Positions 39,740 through 51,130 of a DNA stretch of 64,000 nt are shown one piece after another; the stretch's first letter is position 1, and each line of letters starts with the position of its first letter. The notes under the pieces were generated by a model. The model was not told the origin of the DNA. It did no database searches and saw only the letters and a program-made list of their open reading frames with translations. The position numbers and the translations under genes are program-made. Source of the DNA: Myoxocephalus aenaeus (lineage: Eukaryota; Chordata; Actinopteri; Perciformes; Cottidae); NCBI GenBank assembly GCA_038501785.1, contig JBAMJR010000031.1, positions 5,912,501 through 5,976,500 of the forward strand. The letters are read 5' to 3'.

Positions 39740-39965
39740 TGATTTGTCTATTTGAATGACAGGCCAACATGACGTGTGAGTAACAAACTTCGCAAACAAT
39801 TAATTGTGTGGTCCTTACAAAGCCGCATTGCAATGATGCTCCACATAAAAGTGGAGTTCCGAGCAAATTAAACATATTAGCTTTTCTAGGATGTTGCCGC
39901 AGATGAAGGCAATGTTAGCATCCTTGGAGAAAATGTTGCTTATGAATGAGTCATCTCTCTTGTCT
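39740..39965. other. candidate conserved non-coding block
   Basis: Contains TGACAGG (TALE-like), a perfect 12-bp palindrome ACAATTAATTGT at 39796-39807, GCATTGCAATGATGC (C/EBP-like TTGCAAT) near 39825-39839 and ATGAGTCAT (AP-1) near 39946-39954. Repeat-free over 220 bp. Confidence 0.3.
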
Positions 39966-40074
39966 CTTTTCACTGCATTCTGACCACAAATGCAAATGCA
40001 TTTACATTTTTTTAAAGTAATTTAAACCTGTTCAAGGATTGCAGACAAAGAGGAAATAGTTAAGTAAGACAAGG

Positions 40075-40210
40075 ATGATGGGATGGGAAGGGAGAAGAGA
40101 GTGGTGATAGAGAGGCCTGACTAATAAAGTAGTGAAAGGATGGGCAGAGTATAAAGAGAAGAGGAGAAAGAAGAGGAGGAGGAGGAGAGAAGTGAAGGAG
40201 AGGTATAGGG
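40075..40210. repeat. polypurine low-complexity tract
   Basis: About 135 bp of G/A-rich DNA with GAGGAGGAGG at its core, T-poor on this strand. Triplex-prone by composition; not a gene. Confidence 0.75.
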
Positions 40211-40338
40211 CTCGGAGGAGCAAGGAGAGCAATTTGCCGCCACAGCGCACACAATGTCCCCTCCATGCCTGTGGGCCATGTGAAGACTGCTCCTTCAATT
40301 ACACTTCATACTGGTCAGGGAGAAAAAGATACAGAGAC

Positions 40339-40364
40339 TGACAGACAGACAGACAGACAGACAG
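40339..40364. repeat. (GACA)n tetranucleotide microsatellite
   Basis: About six and a half perfect GACA units, followed by an imperfect GAGA-rich stretch to about 40400. Confidence 0.96.
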
Positions 40365-40496
40365 AGTAGGTAAGAGATGGAGAGAGAGACAGAGACATAT
40401 AGATAGAGGCACAAAGATCTCAATGTAGATAAAGACAGCAATCTGGAAAAAAGAGTGGATCGGACAGTTAATGGGTAATATTCAAAGCTGTTCTAT

Positions 40497-40600
40497 GTTT
40501 GTTGATGAGTTAGCACCAGGCGACAACCTCCGGGTCTGAAAAGTGACCTCTAGTCGCCATGCAAAGTATCAATAGTGTCGGAATAGTAGCGGAACGTTTT
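40497..40600. repeat. short remnant, possibly of the 23.1-kb repeat
   Basis: CACCAGGCGACAACCTC resembles AACCAGGCGGCAACCTC in the dispersed repeat at 23060-23430, and the following GGGTCTGAAAAGTGA is a word I associate with the same fish family. After about 40560 the similarity is lost. A short, decayed piece. Confidence 0.3.
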
Positions 40601-40992
40601 TATACAGCCGACAAAAAAACATGTATGGGGAGGTTTAAGATGGTTCAACATATGCTGCCATGATTTCATTTGTAACTGTGGCTGTGATGTTTCCTAACAT
40701 TAAATTTAACCAGAGCAGTGAAAGATCAGAAAAGAGTTATATTTGGTCATATTTGGTATTTTCTTTGGTCAACTTTTATTTAGTTTGGGGGACATCAGGA
40801 TATCATCCAAGAATTTTACACTAGCACAAAGCAGTGGCACTATCTATAGTCATGTAATTCCTGAACTTAAAGGTATAATATTACACTTCCGTAACAGATT
40901 GAAAAAAGAATGGTTCAAATTTATAAAGTAAAGGTTAAAATATCCAGATATATTCCCTATGGGTCAGTCTCTAAAAACAGCAAATCCTACAT

Positions 40993-41005
40993 TTCCCACA
41001 ATGCA
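40993..41005 (+). promoter_or_regulatory. ZNF143-like motif
   Basis: CCTACATTTCCCACAATGCA, ending at 41005, resembles the ZNF143/SBS consensus (CTACA...TTCCCA-AATGCA). Such sites lie at promoters and loop anchors in vertebrates but are also carried by repeats. No exon is visible beside it, and a GT tract begins 60 bp downstream. Confidence 0.35.
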
Positions 41006-41058
41006 ACCATTGTCGTGGCCACGGGCAACTGACCAGAACCAGGCCAGAGCTGGCCAGC

Positions 41059-41201
<143 letters not shown>

Positions 41202-42015
41202 CATTTCAGCTGCGCAACCACTCGACACACGCATATATACGTATCATCTTCCATCCAACGGTAGCCATATCCTTCTCGCCATCTCTCTGCCTCTCTCACT
41301 CTCCCTGCCTCCCCAGCCTGTCCGTGACATCTTACAAGTCAATCAATCAGTTTCAGCGAGCTGGCATGAGAGCACTGCATTTATCCAGAGCACACCCTGC
41401 CTGTCATACTTGCTGAAGTATTTTTATTTAAACTGACCTTCAAACCAATCCACTTTTCTCCTTCTGTTGTGCCTCAGGTATGTGCAACAACATAAGAGAG
41501 TCTTAAGAGAGAAAGGAATGGCAGAGGGAAGGCAGAGAACAACATCTGGTGTCTTTCAGTTCCACCCTCAGCAGCTTTTACCTGGGATCCTGCTATTTGA
41601 AAACCTCTGTCTCTGGTATGCCCTCACAAAAAAAGCGATCGTTTCATCTGTATCCATTTGTATGTCAGCGCTTGTGTGTGCACTCGCGTTCACTCAAATG
41701 TTCAGTTGCTGTTTGTAATAGAATTTGTTGATTCATTGCTACTGAATTTAAAAGTCATTACATGTGCCCAAAATCATGCATATTGTGTGAGACGAAAAGG
41801 ACGTTACTTTGTTTAGTTTTCTAGTATTGTATAATGCAATATCCTATTACAAATATATATTGTATATTGTGTAACTACCAGCATAAACAGCCGCAGTTTA
41901 ATTAATCAGAACCATTTCTGCTGTCTACAGCAATTTGTTGGGAATTGTCTCCCTTACTCTCACCCATTGAGATTATCGTGCTCCATATGTTTTAGTGTTT
42001 ATTCTACACTCTTTA

Positions 42016-42039
42016 CCCCCCCCCCCCCCCCCCCCCCCC
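42016..42039. repeat. poly-C run (24 nt)
   Basis: 24 C, separated by only five bases from the CA tract that follows: a compound C/CA repeat. Confidence 0.96.
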
Positions 42040-42042
42040 TCT

Positions 42043-42044
<2 letters not shown>

Positions 42045-42112
<68 letters not shown>
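42045..42112. repeat. (CA)n microsatellite, about 68 bp
   Basis: A pure CA tract. C-rich DNA, including CCACCACCGCCACC at about 42257-42280, continues after it. Confidence 0.98.
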
Positions 42113-42114
<2 letters not shown>

Positions 42115-43687
42115 CCCTGCCTCCCCTCAGCTCCACTTTGAATTCGGGAGGACCCTGTGTTCCTCATGTCTGTTTTTTCGGCCTGATTTTACCCCCCTCA
42201 TCCCCATTCTTCAACAAACCCCCCCGGCCCCTCCCCATCGTGCCCCCGCAAGCCTCCCCTCCACCACCGCCACCACCACCCCCTCCGGCTTCTGACAGTA
42301 CCTCAGCGGGAGAGCACAGCCCTGATGGATGCCACAGATGGGCCTTTCCCTTGGAGCTCCCAGACATGGCGCAGTGTGTGCTCGGCAGGGTCAGAAGCCA
42401 GGCCTTCCCATGAAATGCATGTTGTAACAGGAAACAAAAGAAGGGCCCCCATCCCCACCAACAGCCAGAGCACCCCCTTTAGCCTCCTCTCCCAGCCAGC
42501 CTAAAAACATGGGGGTGGGGGGGGTCGTGGAGCTAGCCAGGGAGGGTGAGCGAGAGTGAGGGGTGCTGGAGGGTTAAAAGTCGGAGGGGGCGGTGAGTCA
42601 CAAAGAAGGGGGTGCAGTACTTAAAGAGAAAAACTAGAAAAGATGTGAAGGGACATTTTCAGCTGGGGTGTCAGATGGACAACTATGCTCTCTCACACAG
42701 GGCTTTGTCTTTTCCTCTTTGTTCTATGTAACAGAGTCCCTGCCACTACTGCGTGGGTGCACGGCTTTCACGCTAATTCACACGAGTGTGTTTATAATTG
42801 AGCGGCTCAGAGAGTGTACGTGTGCGCTTGTTGTTTGTTGCATTGTGACATACAGTTGTTGGGCTGTTAGAAGTCCACCCACATCCCACCCAGTCCTCAG
42901 CAGCCTGCACTGCATGTCAGTCTGCTGAATAGATATCTTGAATGACATTGAGAGACAGGCCTTCAAAGTGCCGCTCCTTCAGTCTGAAAAAGAAAAGCCT
43001 TTGATGCCACGGTATTGCTACCAGCATCACTTCACACTCACCTCAGCTTGGACTGTTGGACAGACACGCTAAAGGGTGTGACTAATTATATAATAGCTCT
43101 ATACAAATTGATAAAAAAATATTTAATAAAATAAATTACAGCACAGAGAGACAGAGCGAACCAGAGAGAGAGATATAGAGAGAGATAAAGAGATAGAAAG
43201 ATAGAAAGACAGATGTGATTTTCAAAGTGGTGATAGATATTCAGACAGATACATACATAAATGGCCCTTCCTTCTTCTCTCCATCTCTCACTGGGTGGGT
43301 GTAGTTCAGCTAAGCTGATCCTAGATTCCAGCCTGTTGGAGCTGAGAGTCACACCAGGCAGCACAGCCAGCCTCTGGCTATCCACTAAATTAAAGGCCTA
43401 ATGCACAATCCTTCGCGCAGGCTGACAAACTAATGAAATGGAGAAGTAGGGGCCCCCGGGAGGATTGGGCGGCAGATGAAGATGCCTCCAATGAGGGATT
43501 CAACCCAGGAGCAACCTCCCCACCTTGTCTTTTCCATCCACGTCTCCCTATCCCTCTCTCTTGCTTTCTTGTTCCTTCTTTCCATTATTCTCTTTCTATC
43601 ACTCCCTTTCTCTTGCTCTGCTCAAAGCCAATGGTGTCAACAAAATGTCTAAGTGCATGGGGAAGATGCAATACAGTTCTGCAGTCA

Positions 43688-43737
43688 TGTGTGCGTGTGC
43701 GTGTGCGTGCGTGTGCGCGCGCGCGTGTGTGTGTGTC
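43688..43737. repeat. (GT)/(GC) alternating tract, Z-DNA prone
   Basis: About 50 bp of strict purine-pyrimidine alternation mixing GT and GC dinucleotides with a central GCGCGCGCGC. GC-containing alternation is the composition most prone to Z-DNA. Other dinucleotide tracts here are nearly pure CA/GT. Confidence 0.9.
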
Positions 43738-43869
43738 AATGGATTTACAATGCACGTACGGTTATGAGAGAGGGGGAGGTGAGGTAGGTTTTTAGGCAGT
43801 GGCCTGTTTGTTGCCACCAAACATGACTGTCCCCACAGAGGACTGAACAGACTTAACCCACTAACCTTG

Positions 43870-44040
43870 AAAGAGGTGCTTTGTCTATAAATAACTTCCA
43901 CCAATTAAAGCTGTTTTTCTGAGTCCTCCCCAGTGAGCCTGGCACCTCGCAGTCCCCAACGACTCATCTCTTGAGCAGCGCAGCACAGGAACCACAACCC
44001 TGCTAATTAGAGTTGCTATCATTCACCTGCCCCTGTCTAG
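43870..44040. other. candidate conserved non-coding block
   Basis: Repeat-free, with CCAATTAAAG at 43901-43910, CTGCTAATTAGAG at 44000-44012 and a TTCACCTGCC E-box. It ends directly against a CA tract. Enhancer-like by composition only. Confidence 0.25.
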
Positions 44041-44057
44041 CCGCCTGGCCCCACTGT

Positions 44058-44059
44058 CA

Positions 44060-44151
<92 letters not shown>
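44058..44151. repeat. (CA)n microsatellite, about 94 bp
   Basis: A CA tract with one CATACA unit at its left edge. Confidence 0.98.
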
Positions 44152-44153
<2 letters not shown>

Positions 44154-44439
44154 TGCACACAACTGCATGCATATATACATACAAAATACCTACAATCATC
44201 CACAAAAAGATACTACTATATTAATATATCTTAAGCAGACGATTAGCTCTGAGGAAATTACCCAGTCATTTAGTTATTTGGGCCACTTGTTCGACATGGG
44301 TGTTTTATCAGAACTGCCAGTACAGGAGTACAGGAAGAAATGTAAAAAAAAATAAGAGGATGTGTTGCAACCCTCCAGTGCTTTTGGCGAGTGAGAAAAG
44401 GCAATTGGAGGCGAGGGAGAGTGAACGCCATAGAGGGAA

Positions 44440-44720
44440 ATGGGCTGAATTACACTTTAATTGCCATCGCTATTAATTAGAAGTCTTGGAAATCTGTTGC
44501 AGGTTTGGGTCTTTTCCCCCCTCCCTCCCTCTGGTTTGTTGTCCTGATGAAGCTATCTATTAACATCTTAATTGCTGCCTGGTCGGCTGTGTTGTGCTGT
44601 GGCAGCCACAGTGAGTTAAACACAGCCTCCCTGACATGCAGTTCTGGAGGCTCCAGTTAGCTGGAGGGCTGGCTGAGTGAGCACTTTTGGTTGGATCACT
44701 TAGACAAACAACAAAACACC
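44440..44720. other. candidate conserved non-coding block
   Basis: Packed homeobox words: GAATTACACTTTAATTGCC at 44447-44465, ATTAATTAG at 44472-44480 and a second TTAATTGC copy at 44568-44575. A perfect 15-bp palindrome, CTGTGGCAGCCACAG, lies at 44597-44611. The repeat of the TTAATTGC core and the palindrome make it the best enhancer candidate by eye. Conservation not tested. Confidence 0.32.
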
Positions 44721-45060
44721 CAATCAGTCTGCCTGAATGGTGCAATGACAATTGCAATGAGACTTATATTCGAGAGAGAAAGAAATGTATAGTATCTACG
44801 AGGGTGCATTGCTAAAATGCCTCTTGCAACTTTTAACCCTCCGCTTGTGTGTTTGTCATTGTCATGGGTGTGAAATTGGTCAGTCAGATGCTGATGATGA
44901 AGAGGGTGAAACGTAATGAATTCTATCTAGCACATAAGTGGTTGACCTAAGGTTGATCAGAGGTTAACACCACTTCACCCTGAAGACAGGTCCCATTAGC
45001 AATTATATTGTGCATTAACAATCACAATGTGGGTTAATGTTAGAGTGTGTGCACTGTCTT

Positions 45061-45062
<2 letters not shown>

Positions 45063-45154
<92 letters not shown>
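45063..45154. repeat. (GT)n microsatellite, about 92 bp
   Basis: A pure GT tract. After it, no long CA/GT tract occurs for 5.7 kb. Confidence 0.98.
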
Positions 45155-45155
<1 letters not shown>

Positions 45156-47069
45156 GGTTTGTCCTTGTGTGCTATTTAGTGGGTATCACTGCTATTCCAC
45201 AAGTAGAAAGCTGGCTCTATGATTGAGCCGAAGCATGAAGAATGGTTTGTGTGTCATTGACACCCACAGACAGGCCACAGCCGGGGACTGTCAGTCAAAC
45301 CCTATCTGTCTATCAGCATCTGCTTACCAGCCTGCAGTCGGATGTGCTGTGCTAAATGGCATTTTTACACATTAATGCATTTGATTACACTGAGGGATGG
45401 ATGGAAGGCTGTGGCAGCTACATAAGACACCAACCCCCCCGCCAACACCATGAACACCCCTGAACACACACGCGCTAATAACCCTGGCTTTGACATTTGA
45501 AGTAACGTTATTATAGGGCTCATTTGGAGCACTGAAGCCCCAGGCAGGAGGCTCTGTTCATCAGGTAGGCCAGGGCTGCTTGAGACTGGAGGGTCAGGTA
45601 GGGTAGGGGGTGTAAAGAGGGCGGGTTGGAAGGGCAGTGGGTGTCAGAGCCTCTGGGTTTGACATTCACAGCACAACAGACAGCAGAGATGGATGCTGGG
45701 TAGCATTCCATCTATGCACGCATGACAGAGCCCCTCCCTGCACTCAGCCACATTCAATCCCACATACGACCTTTCAAGAAAACTGGAGTCAACTTCAGTT
45801 TTTTTTACTTCTCTTGCAGCGGTACTGACTCCAAAGGTGAGACAACAATATCAAAACACATTGTTGATTTGTGTAGTCTGTTCTCCTTTCAATGAGTCTT
45901 TTCTCCTTTGGCTCCATCCTTGACACATGTTGAGAGAAGTTAGCGGCAGGCATGCTGTCTGGATTAGTGCCAAGCTGCACACTATAATTCGCAAATCTAA
46001 AAACTGGCAACAGGCTGGATTGCGGGGATCAGGATCAGGGTAATCTTCTCGCTGTGGTTCCTTGTCTTTTCCCAATCTCTAGCCTTTGGCCAGGGGTAGG
46101 GTAGCTTTGTGTATGAGAGTGTCTGTGTGCACATAGTTACAATACCTTTGAGCTTTGTGTGGCTTCATATACTGTGCATGTGTTATACAAATGTGTGTCT
46201 GTGTGTTCTTATGCAGGTGCATTAAGAGTATGTGTTTGTGTATGTGTATGTGTGTGCAGGTTAGATGGGGCTCCCAGGGTCAGGAGATGCTGCAGGGCTC
46301 TGCTGACGGCTGCAGGAAACCAATCAACCTTGTCTGTGTATTCCCCGACCTGTCGTTTTCTTAATGACCTGCCCTGACAGGCCTGCTGCAGCCACGGCCA
46401 AACCTCCCTGCACCGCTCAATGGATGACCGGCCCCCATCAGCAACATGCTAATGACCCAAAGAGAGGGAGAAGAAGGGAGAGGGAAGGGGTTGGATGTGG
46501 AAGAGAAATGGGTGGAGGCATGTAGAATGAGAGTAAGAAGAAAAGAGATAGAAAAATAAGGGTAGGGTGACAGAATAGACTAGTTCCTATTTTACAAACA
46601 ATCAAGGCACAGCCAGCGGCCTAAAAATTTATCTCTGCATGACCTTCATGAAGTCGATATACAATATCTGCAGCATTTAGGATAATTGCAACATATTCAA
46701 ATAATAATAAAAATGTTTAGGTCCAAGTAGTATAATGTTGTATCATATATATGTGTGTGTGAAAATGGATGGATCTCGTAAGGCAGCAATGATCCATGGG
46801 TATTTCCCTCCCCACTCTTCCCACTACCTGCAGTGGCAATTCCCTTTTTTGCTCGATGTTCACTGGAATGGTTAAAACATTTTTAAAGTGTTGCAATACA
46901 ACAACACCACCGCTATGCGTTGCTGCTATTGATTCACAGCACTACAGTACACACCTAAAGAAAAAAACTACAATGGCCATAATTCATGTAGGCTACAGGC
47001 ATAACAGTGCCACACCAAAACAAAGTTCAACAACGATCAGTATTTCATGTTTTATTAGGCTATAACTAA

Positions 47070-47177
47070 TCAAAACTCTGGTTTAGTCTAAATATTCGGA
47101 CAAACAGGACAGGATTCTGGAAAACCGCTCGTAATTCGGGACTGTAAAAAAATAATTTGGGACGTCGGGTCGCCATA
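47070..47177 (-). repeat. terminal fragment of a DNA-transposon-like repeat
   Basis: Read on the minus strand, the end TATGGCGACCCGACGTCCC followed by ACAGTCCCGAATT and a CCTGTCCTG word resembles a dispersed vertebrate repeat whose ends read TAGGGTGACCAGACGTCCC. A possible partner end, TAGGGTGACAGAA, lies at 46562-46574 but is weak. From memory, not searched. Confidence 0.3.
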
Positions 47178-49878
47178 ATGGTCACAGTTGGCAGGCAAAT
47201 GGTCAACTTGTGTGGTGATATGCTAAACTATAAATGTACAATCTAGGTTTAATCTAGGTTTAGTTCACGACATGTTTTCCACATGCTTTTTCCTTTCCAC
47301 CTATCATTTTAATTTTCATCTTTTTAGGATCTTCCTTTCAGTCTGTGCTGATAAAAATCCGTCATTTCTATTCAAACCAGGTGTATGTTCATCACTGTCT
47401 AGTCAGTCATTGTGTAGAGTGCATTCAAGGGATTTTATCAAGCATATCGAGCCAATGTTATAGCAGGAACTTCATCTGTTTTCTTGTTTGTTTAGAGCCT
47501 CACATCTGAACAATGCACAAGATGGCAAACTAGAAGAGATGCTTCAAACATTTTTTCCATCCAGGTTTTGGCTTAGTATGAAGCAAATAAATTATATTTC
47601 AGTGATTCATTTTTTGTTCCCCATGTCATTTCAGTGAAGTCAGGACACTTCTATGAGTCGTGAAGTAAACACTAAAGCAGGTGTAGCTATCATAGCCCCT
47701 CACTGTTAAGGAACCAACAGTCTTTGTCATCCAGTCCTGTCATCAAGTCCATAATTACCACACATTTGCTTTGCTTTAATTTACAGTCATATACCGCCAT
47801 ATTTATCTTTTATTTTTTCACTTCACCATTGCCAGGATGACAGTATCGTACACTAGCGTCATCAACATGCAGAGCAATTTTAGAAAAGCATCTTCTCTAC
47901 ATTCTTGTTTAATCATTGTGATCAGCACATCTACAAATAGCACAAAGTAGGTGAACCTTGTCGCTCTCCGATTGTAGATGTAATTATAGCGATGACCAGA
48001 GTACTTATTGTGACATTGTACGTTGACATCAGGACCTCAAGTATAATTGTAGCACAGCATATGCTTTTTGAAATCTTTTACATTTAACTTGTGGCACACA
48101 GTTATATGCTTTCAAAAAGTCTATGTGTGTAATAATCTAAATGTCAGGTGTTCATTGCAATCTCTGGACTCCTGCCTGTTCTCAGAAAGTCTTTACCCGG
48201 CCAGATGCAATTTTTTTTTTTTTTATGCAATTATATCACTTTTCTATACTTTTAATCACACATTATAGTTACTGCACAAAGAAACACCTTTGTTAAAAAA
48301 CATTATCTATATCACAAAGAAGCTGCAACATGAATAACTAGACACAAAAGATGCACCCAATCTTATTCCAGCAGAGCTCCTTTCAAAAACTGTATTTGGT
48401 GAATAGCATTATACATCTCTTCTGACATGACGGAGTCATCCACTAATGGCATATTCATACGATACTTCTCTAAACTTAGTGAGTTTTGTCTCTGATCAGC
48501 TGGAAGGTTGAACAACCCCATATGAACTTGGGAGCCTTTTCATCCTCACAGTCCATCATATTCTGCCATCTTTTTTCTGAAGACGGTCAGAAGACGAGGG
48601 AGAGCTTATTTCTGCTGAACTGAACAACTGAACAACACGTCAGAAAATGTGTTTCCACGAGTTCAGGGTTTCAATCCGGGTTTCAATCAGGGTTCTCACC
48701 AACACTGATGACTGGCATTTTAAGCATGTGGACGTTTAAAGCAATTACATCTTTATAAATGTATGTCCCACATACAAATTAATGCAATAAAGAAAATAAA
48801 TGTGTGTTGCTCTATCACTGTGTGTACACAAATACTGAGAATCACATAAGAATTTTGACAATAAACCTCTTCAACAATTGCATGTCTTCGTGGTATGCTA
48901 AGTAAGTAGGCGTTTACAGGCGAGCATTACAAAATACAAACACATAAGGGACTGTGTTAGTGTGGGCAGGTACTTGTCCAAAGTAATTACAAAGTAATCT
49001 CCCATGAATGTGGGCTTGTATGCATTTCATTGGCCAGCATCTTGCCAGATGGCCTCGCCTTATTGCTTATGCATTGTTTTGCCAGAGTCCTCTGCATTGC
49101 CACCCTTGCTGCATCGATGGAGTGGCACCATCAAATAAATTAGGGGTGTTTTTTTCCAGTTGAGCTGTTATCTATTTGATCAAGTCCTAACAAAGATGAG
49201 GAATGAATAATACTCTTTGTACTTTACAAGTTATTTACAACTACTACATGTTTGATTGTGTCTACAAATTGTAATGACAGTATTGCCATTTCAGTCTTAT
49301 AAACCATTCCATTGGTCATTTGGTATTTGATAGCCAGAATCTAATATAATGGTCTTTTGGTATTGGATGGCCACAATCAAATCTTTTCCAACCAATGACT
49401 TTGCAATCAGTATAGTGTATTGCATACCAAAGTATTGTCATATTGCTCTCACTGTAGCTGTCTCTTAAAAGAAAATTTGTAGATTTCTACGTAGCCAAGT
49501 AAGGCATTTAGTGTTAAAATTGCCTGCAGTTGTTACTGATGTCTCTGGGGCAAAGCTGCAAAATGTGTTATTTGTCCGTAGCCCAGTGACACACTTAATA
49601 TACGGAAGAACTACAGGTCTACTCTCAGCTTTGATAGCTGGGCACTGGGAAACAGTGTGTAGAGTCATCTTATTTTCACATCTTACTCTGAATTAAGGAT
49701 TGATTTGACCAAACCAGAGTTGCCGACAGTGGACAGACTGAGACGTGTTTGGTGTGTTTTATTTAGTTTCTGTCCAGTTTGAAGGAAGTGTGTTTATTAT
49801 GAGTTAACAAGGCAAAGAGAAACTTGAACTCCGATGGTGTGCCGTTATTTATCAGACGTGGCGAAATCGCCACTCCCA

Positions 49879-49902
49879 CGCAAAGTATTCTGGTACATGT
49901 AG
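49879..49902 (-). promoter_or_regulatory. ZNF143-like motif
   Basis: On the minus strand, CTACATGTACCAGAATAC followed by TTTGCG resembles the long ZNF143 consensus ACTACA..TCCCAGAATGC..TGCG. A perfect 6-bp-stem hairpin, GTGGCG AAAT CGCCAC, adjoins at 49858-49873. Direct reading; binding inferred. Confidence 0.35.
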
Positions 49903-50832
49903 GCACAGCCAGCATGGCTCCTCAGCAGGAGATCAGCTATCTTTTTCAATATAGCACCCACTGGGGAATTTATGTTTTCAGTGGACTACAATGACCATCA
50001 GCCCCAATTAGAGCTCCATATAAAAGATGGCAAACTTTCCTTTTAATGTTTTTTTTTTACAATTTCGCCCCATAATTATCAAACTTGAAGTGGTGTTGCA
50101 GTGAAGACTGCCCACATAGCAGATAGATATCCCTTCATCTGTCCATGCCCACATTCACGCATCCATCCATTTCTCCATGTTCCATCCCTGCTCTGTGCTA
50201 TTGTCTGGTCATTTAGGTCATTGACCTGTAATCTGATAGCAGTCAATACGTTAACCAAATGGGCTACCTAATATCTGAATCCTGCTGCAAGCACAAGCAC
50301 TCTCAATAATGCTGTGTACAATAACAGCATTAACACAGAAAGGAGGGGAAAGGGTGGTTGGAGGGAGTGAGGGGGGAGGCGGAAACACTGAGGATGAAAG
50401 AAAATAAGAAAACCTTATCTATCATTGAACACTGAGATTTTTTTTTTCCTGTTGTACGAGACACGGCTGCATGTGCAATTCATCTTCTTTTATTTAGAAG
50501 ATGTACGGAGACCCATAAAGCCTAGTAAGATGAAATATGTCTCTTGAATAAATTGTGAATTTTCTGTGTTTTCTTTCTATGATGGAACAGTATTTCAATC
50601 CCTGTCATTATGATGCTGCCAGAATCCCCTGGCAGGCACAAGGAGGTTTGGGACTTTTAAGCCGTTTGTTTCATCTCAGGTATTAACCCCAATTTTATAC
50701 CTACGCAGTGAGATAATCATGGTTTCAAGCTGTTAGTATTTTCTTCACTTACCAAATCTGCAGACTTTTAATCCCTGGAAACTAATTAAGATTTATATAA
50801 TTATCATTTTCGCCAGTTTAGTTCAGTCAATT

Positions 50833-50836
<4 letters not shown>

Positions 50837-50884
<48 letters not shown>
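50837..50884. repeat. (TG)n microsatellite, about 48 bp
   Basis: A pure TG tract. Confidence 0.97.
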
Positions 50885-50885
<1 letters not shown>

Positions 50886-50897
50886 ATGAAGATTGAA

Positions 50898-50919
50898 GTG
50901 GGAAAAAAGTGGGAAAAAA
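50898..50919. repeat. tandem GTGGGAAAAAA pair
   Basis: Two perfect adjacent copies of an 11-bp unit. Each contains GTGGGAA, the core bound by RBPJ (CSL) in Notch signalling. The same-direction 11-bp spacing is about one helical turn. Confidence 0.6.
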
Positions 50920-51084
50920 GACACACCATAGAAGAAGAAATTGGAGAAAAGCATGTGGAAACCCAACGTTTCTGAGAGGAAAGTGAATGATGGTAGAGCG
51001 TTAGACAAGGCTTTCTTTATGTGTGTTAGGAGGCATCATGCTGCTGCAGTGCTTTGGGTGGGCACTGACTGACCACCCTTCTGA

Positions 51085-51088
51085 CCCC

Positions 51089-51119
<31 letters not shown>

Positions 51120-51130
51120 ACAAACACACA
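51085..51130. repeat. C-run joined to (CA)n
   Basis: 21 C run directly into a short CA tract with one CAAACA unit, a compound repeat. Confidence 0.95.

Larger units (their letters stand above)
36044..40490. other. non-coding DNA, few repeats
   Basis: No supported gene and no long CA tract. It holds two possible conserved blocks (38820-39000 and 39740-39965), a short CA stretch near 39066-39080, a purine-rich run at about 40075-40210 and a GACA tetramer tract. Frames up to 116 aa here show no domain. Confidence 0.6.
41202..47069. other. non-coding DNA with microsatellites
   Basis: No supported gene. The 148-aa frame at 41967-42413 is made of C-run, CA and CCACC repeats. The stretch contains four CA/GT tracts, a C-run, an alternating purine-pyrimidine tract at 43688 and possible conserved blocks at 43870-44040 and 44440-44720. 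Confidence 0.6.

Noticed and set aside
41967..42413. 148-aa plus-strand frame
   Set aside because: Made of a C-run, a CA tract and CCACC repeats (poly-Pro, Thr-His, poly-Pro). Low complexity only.
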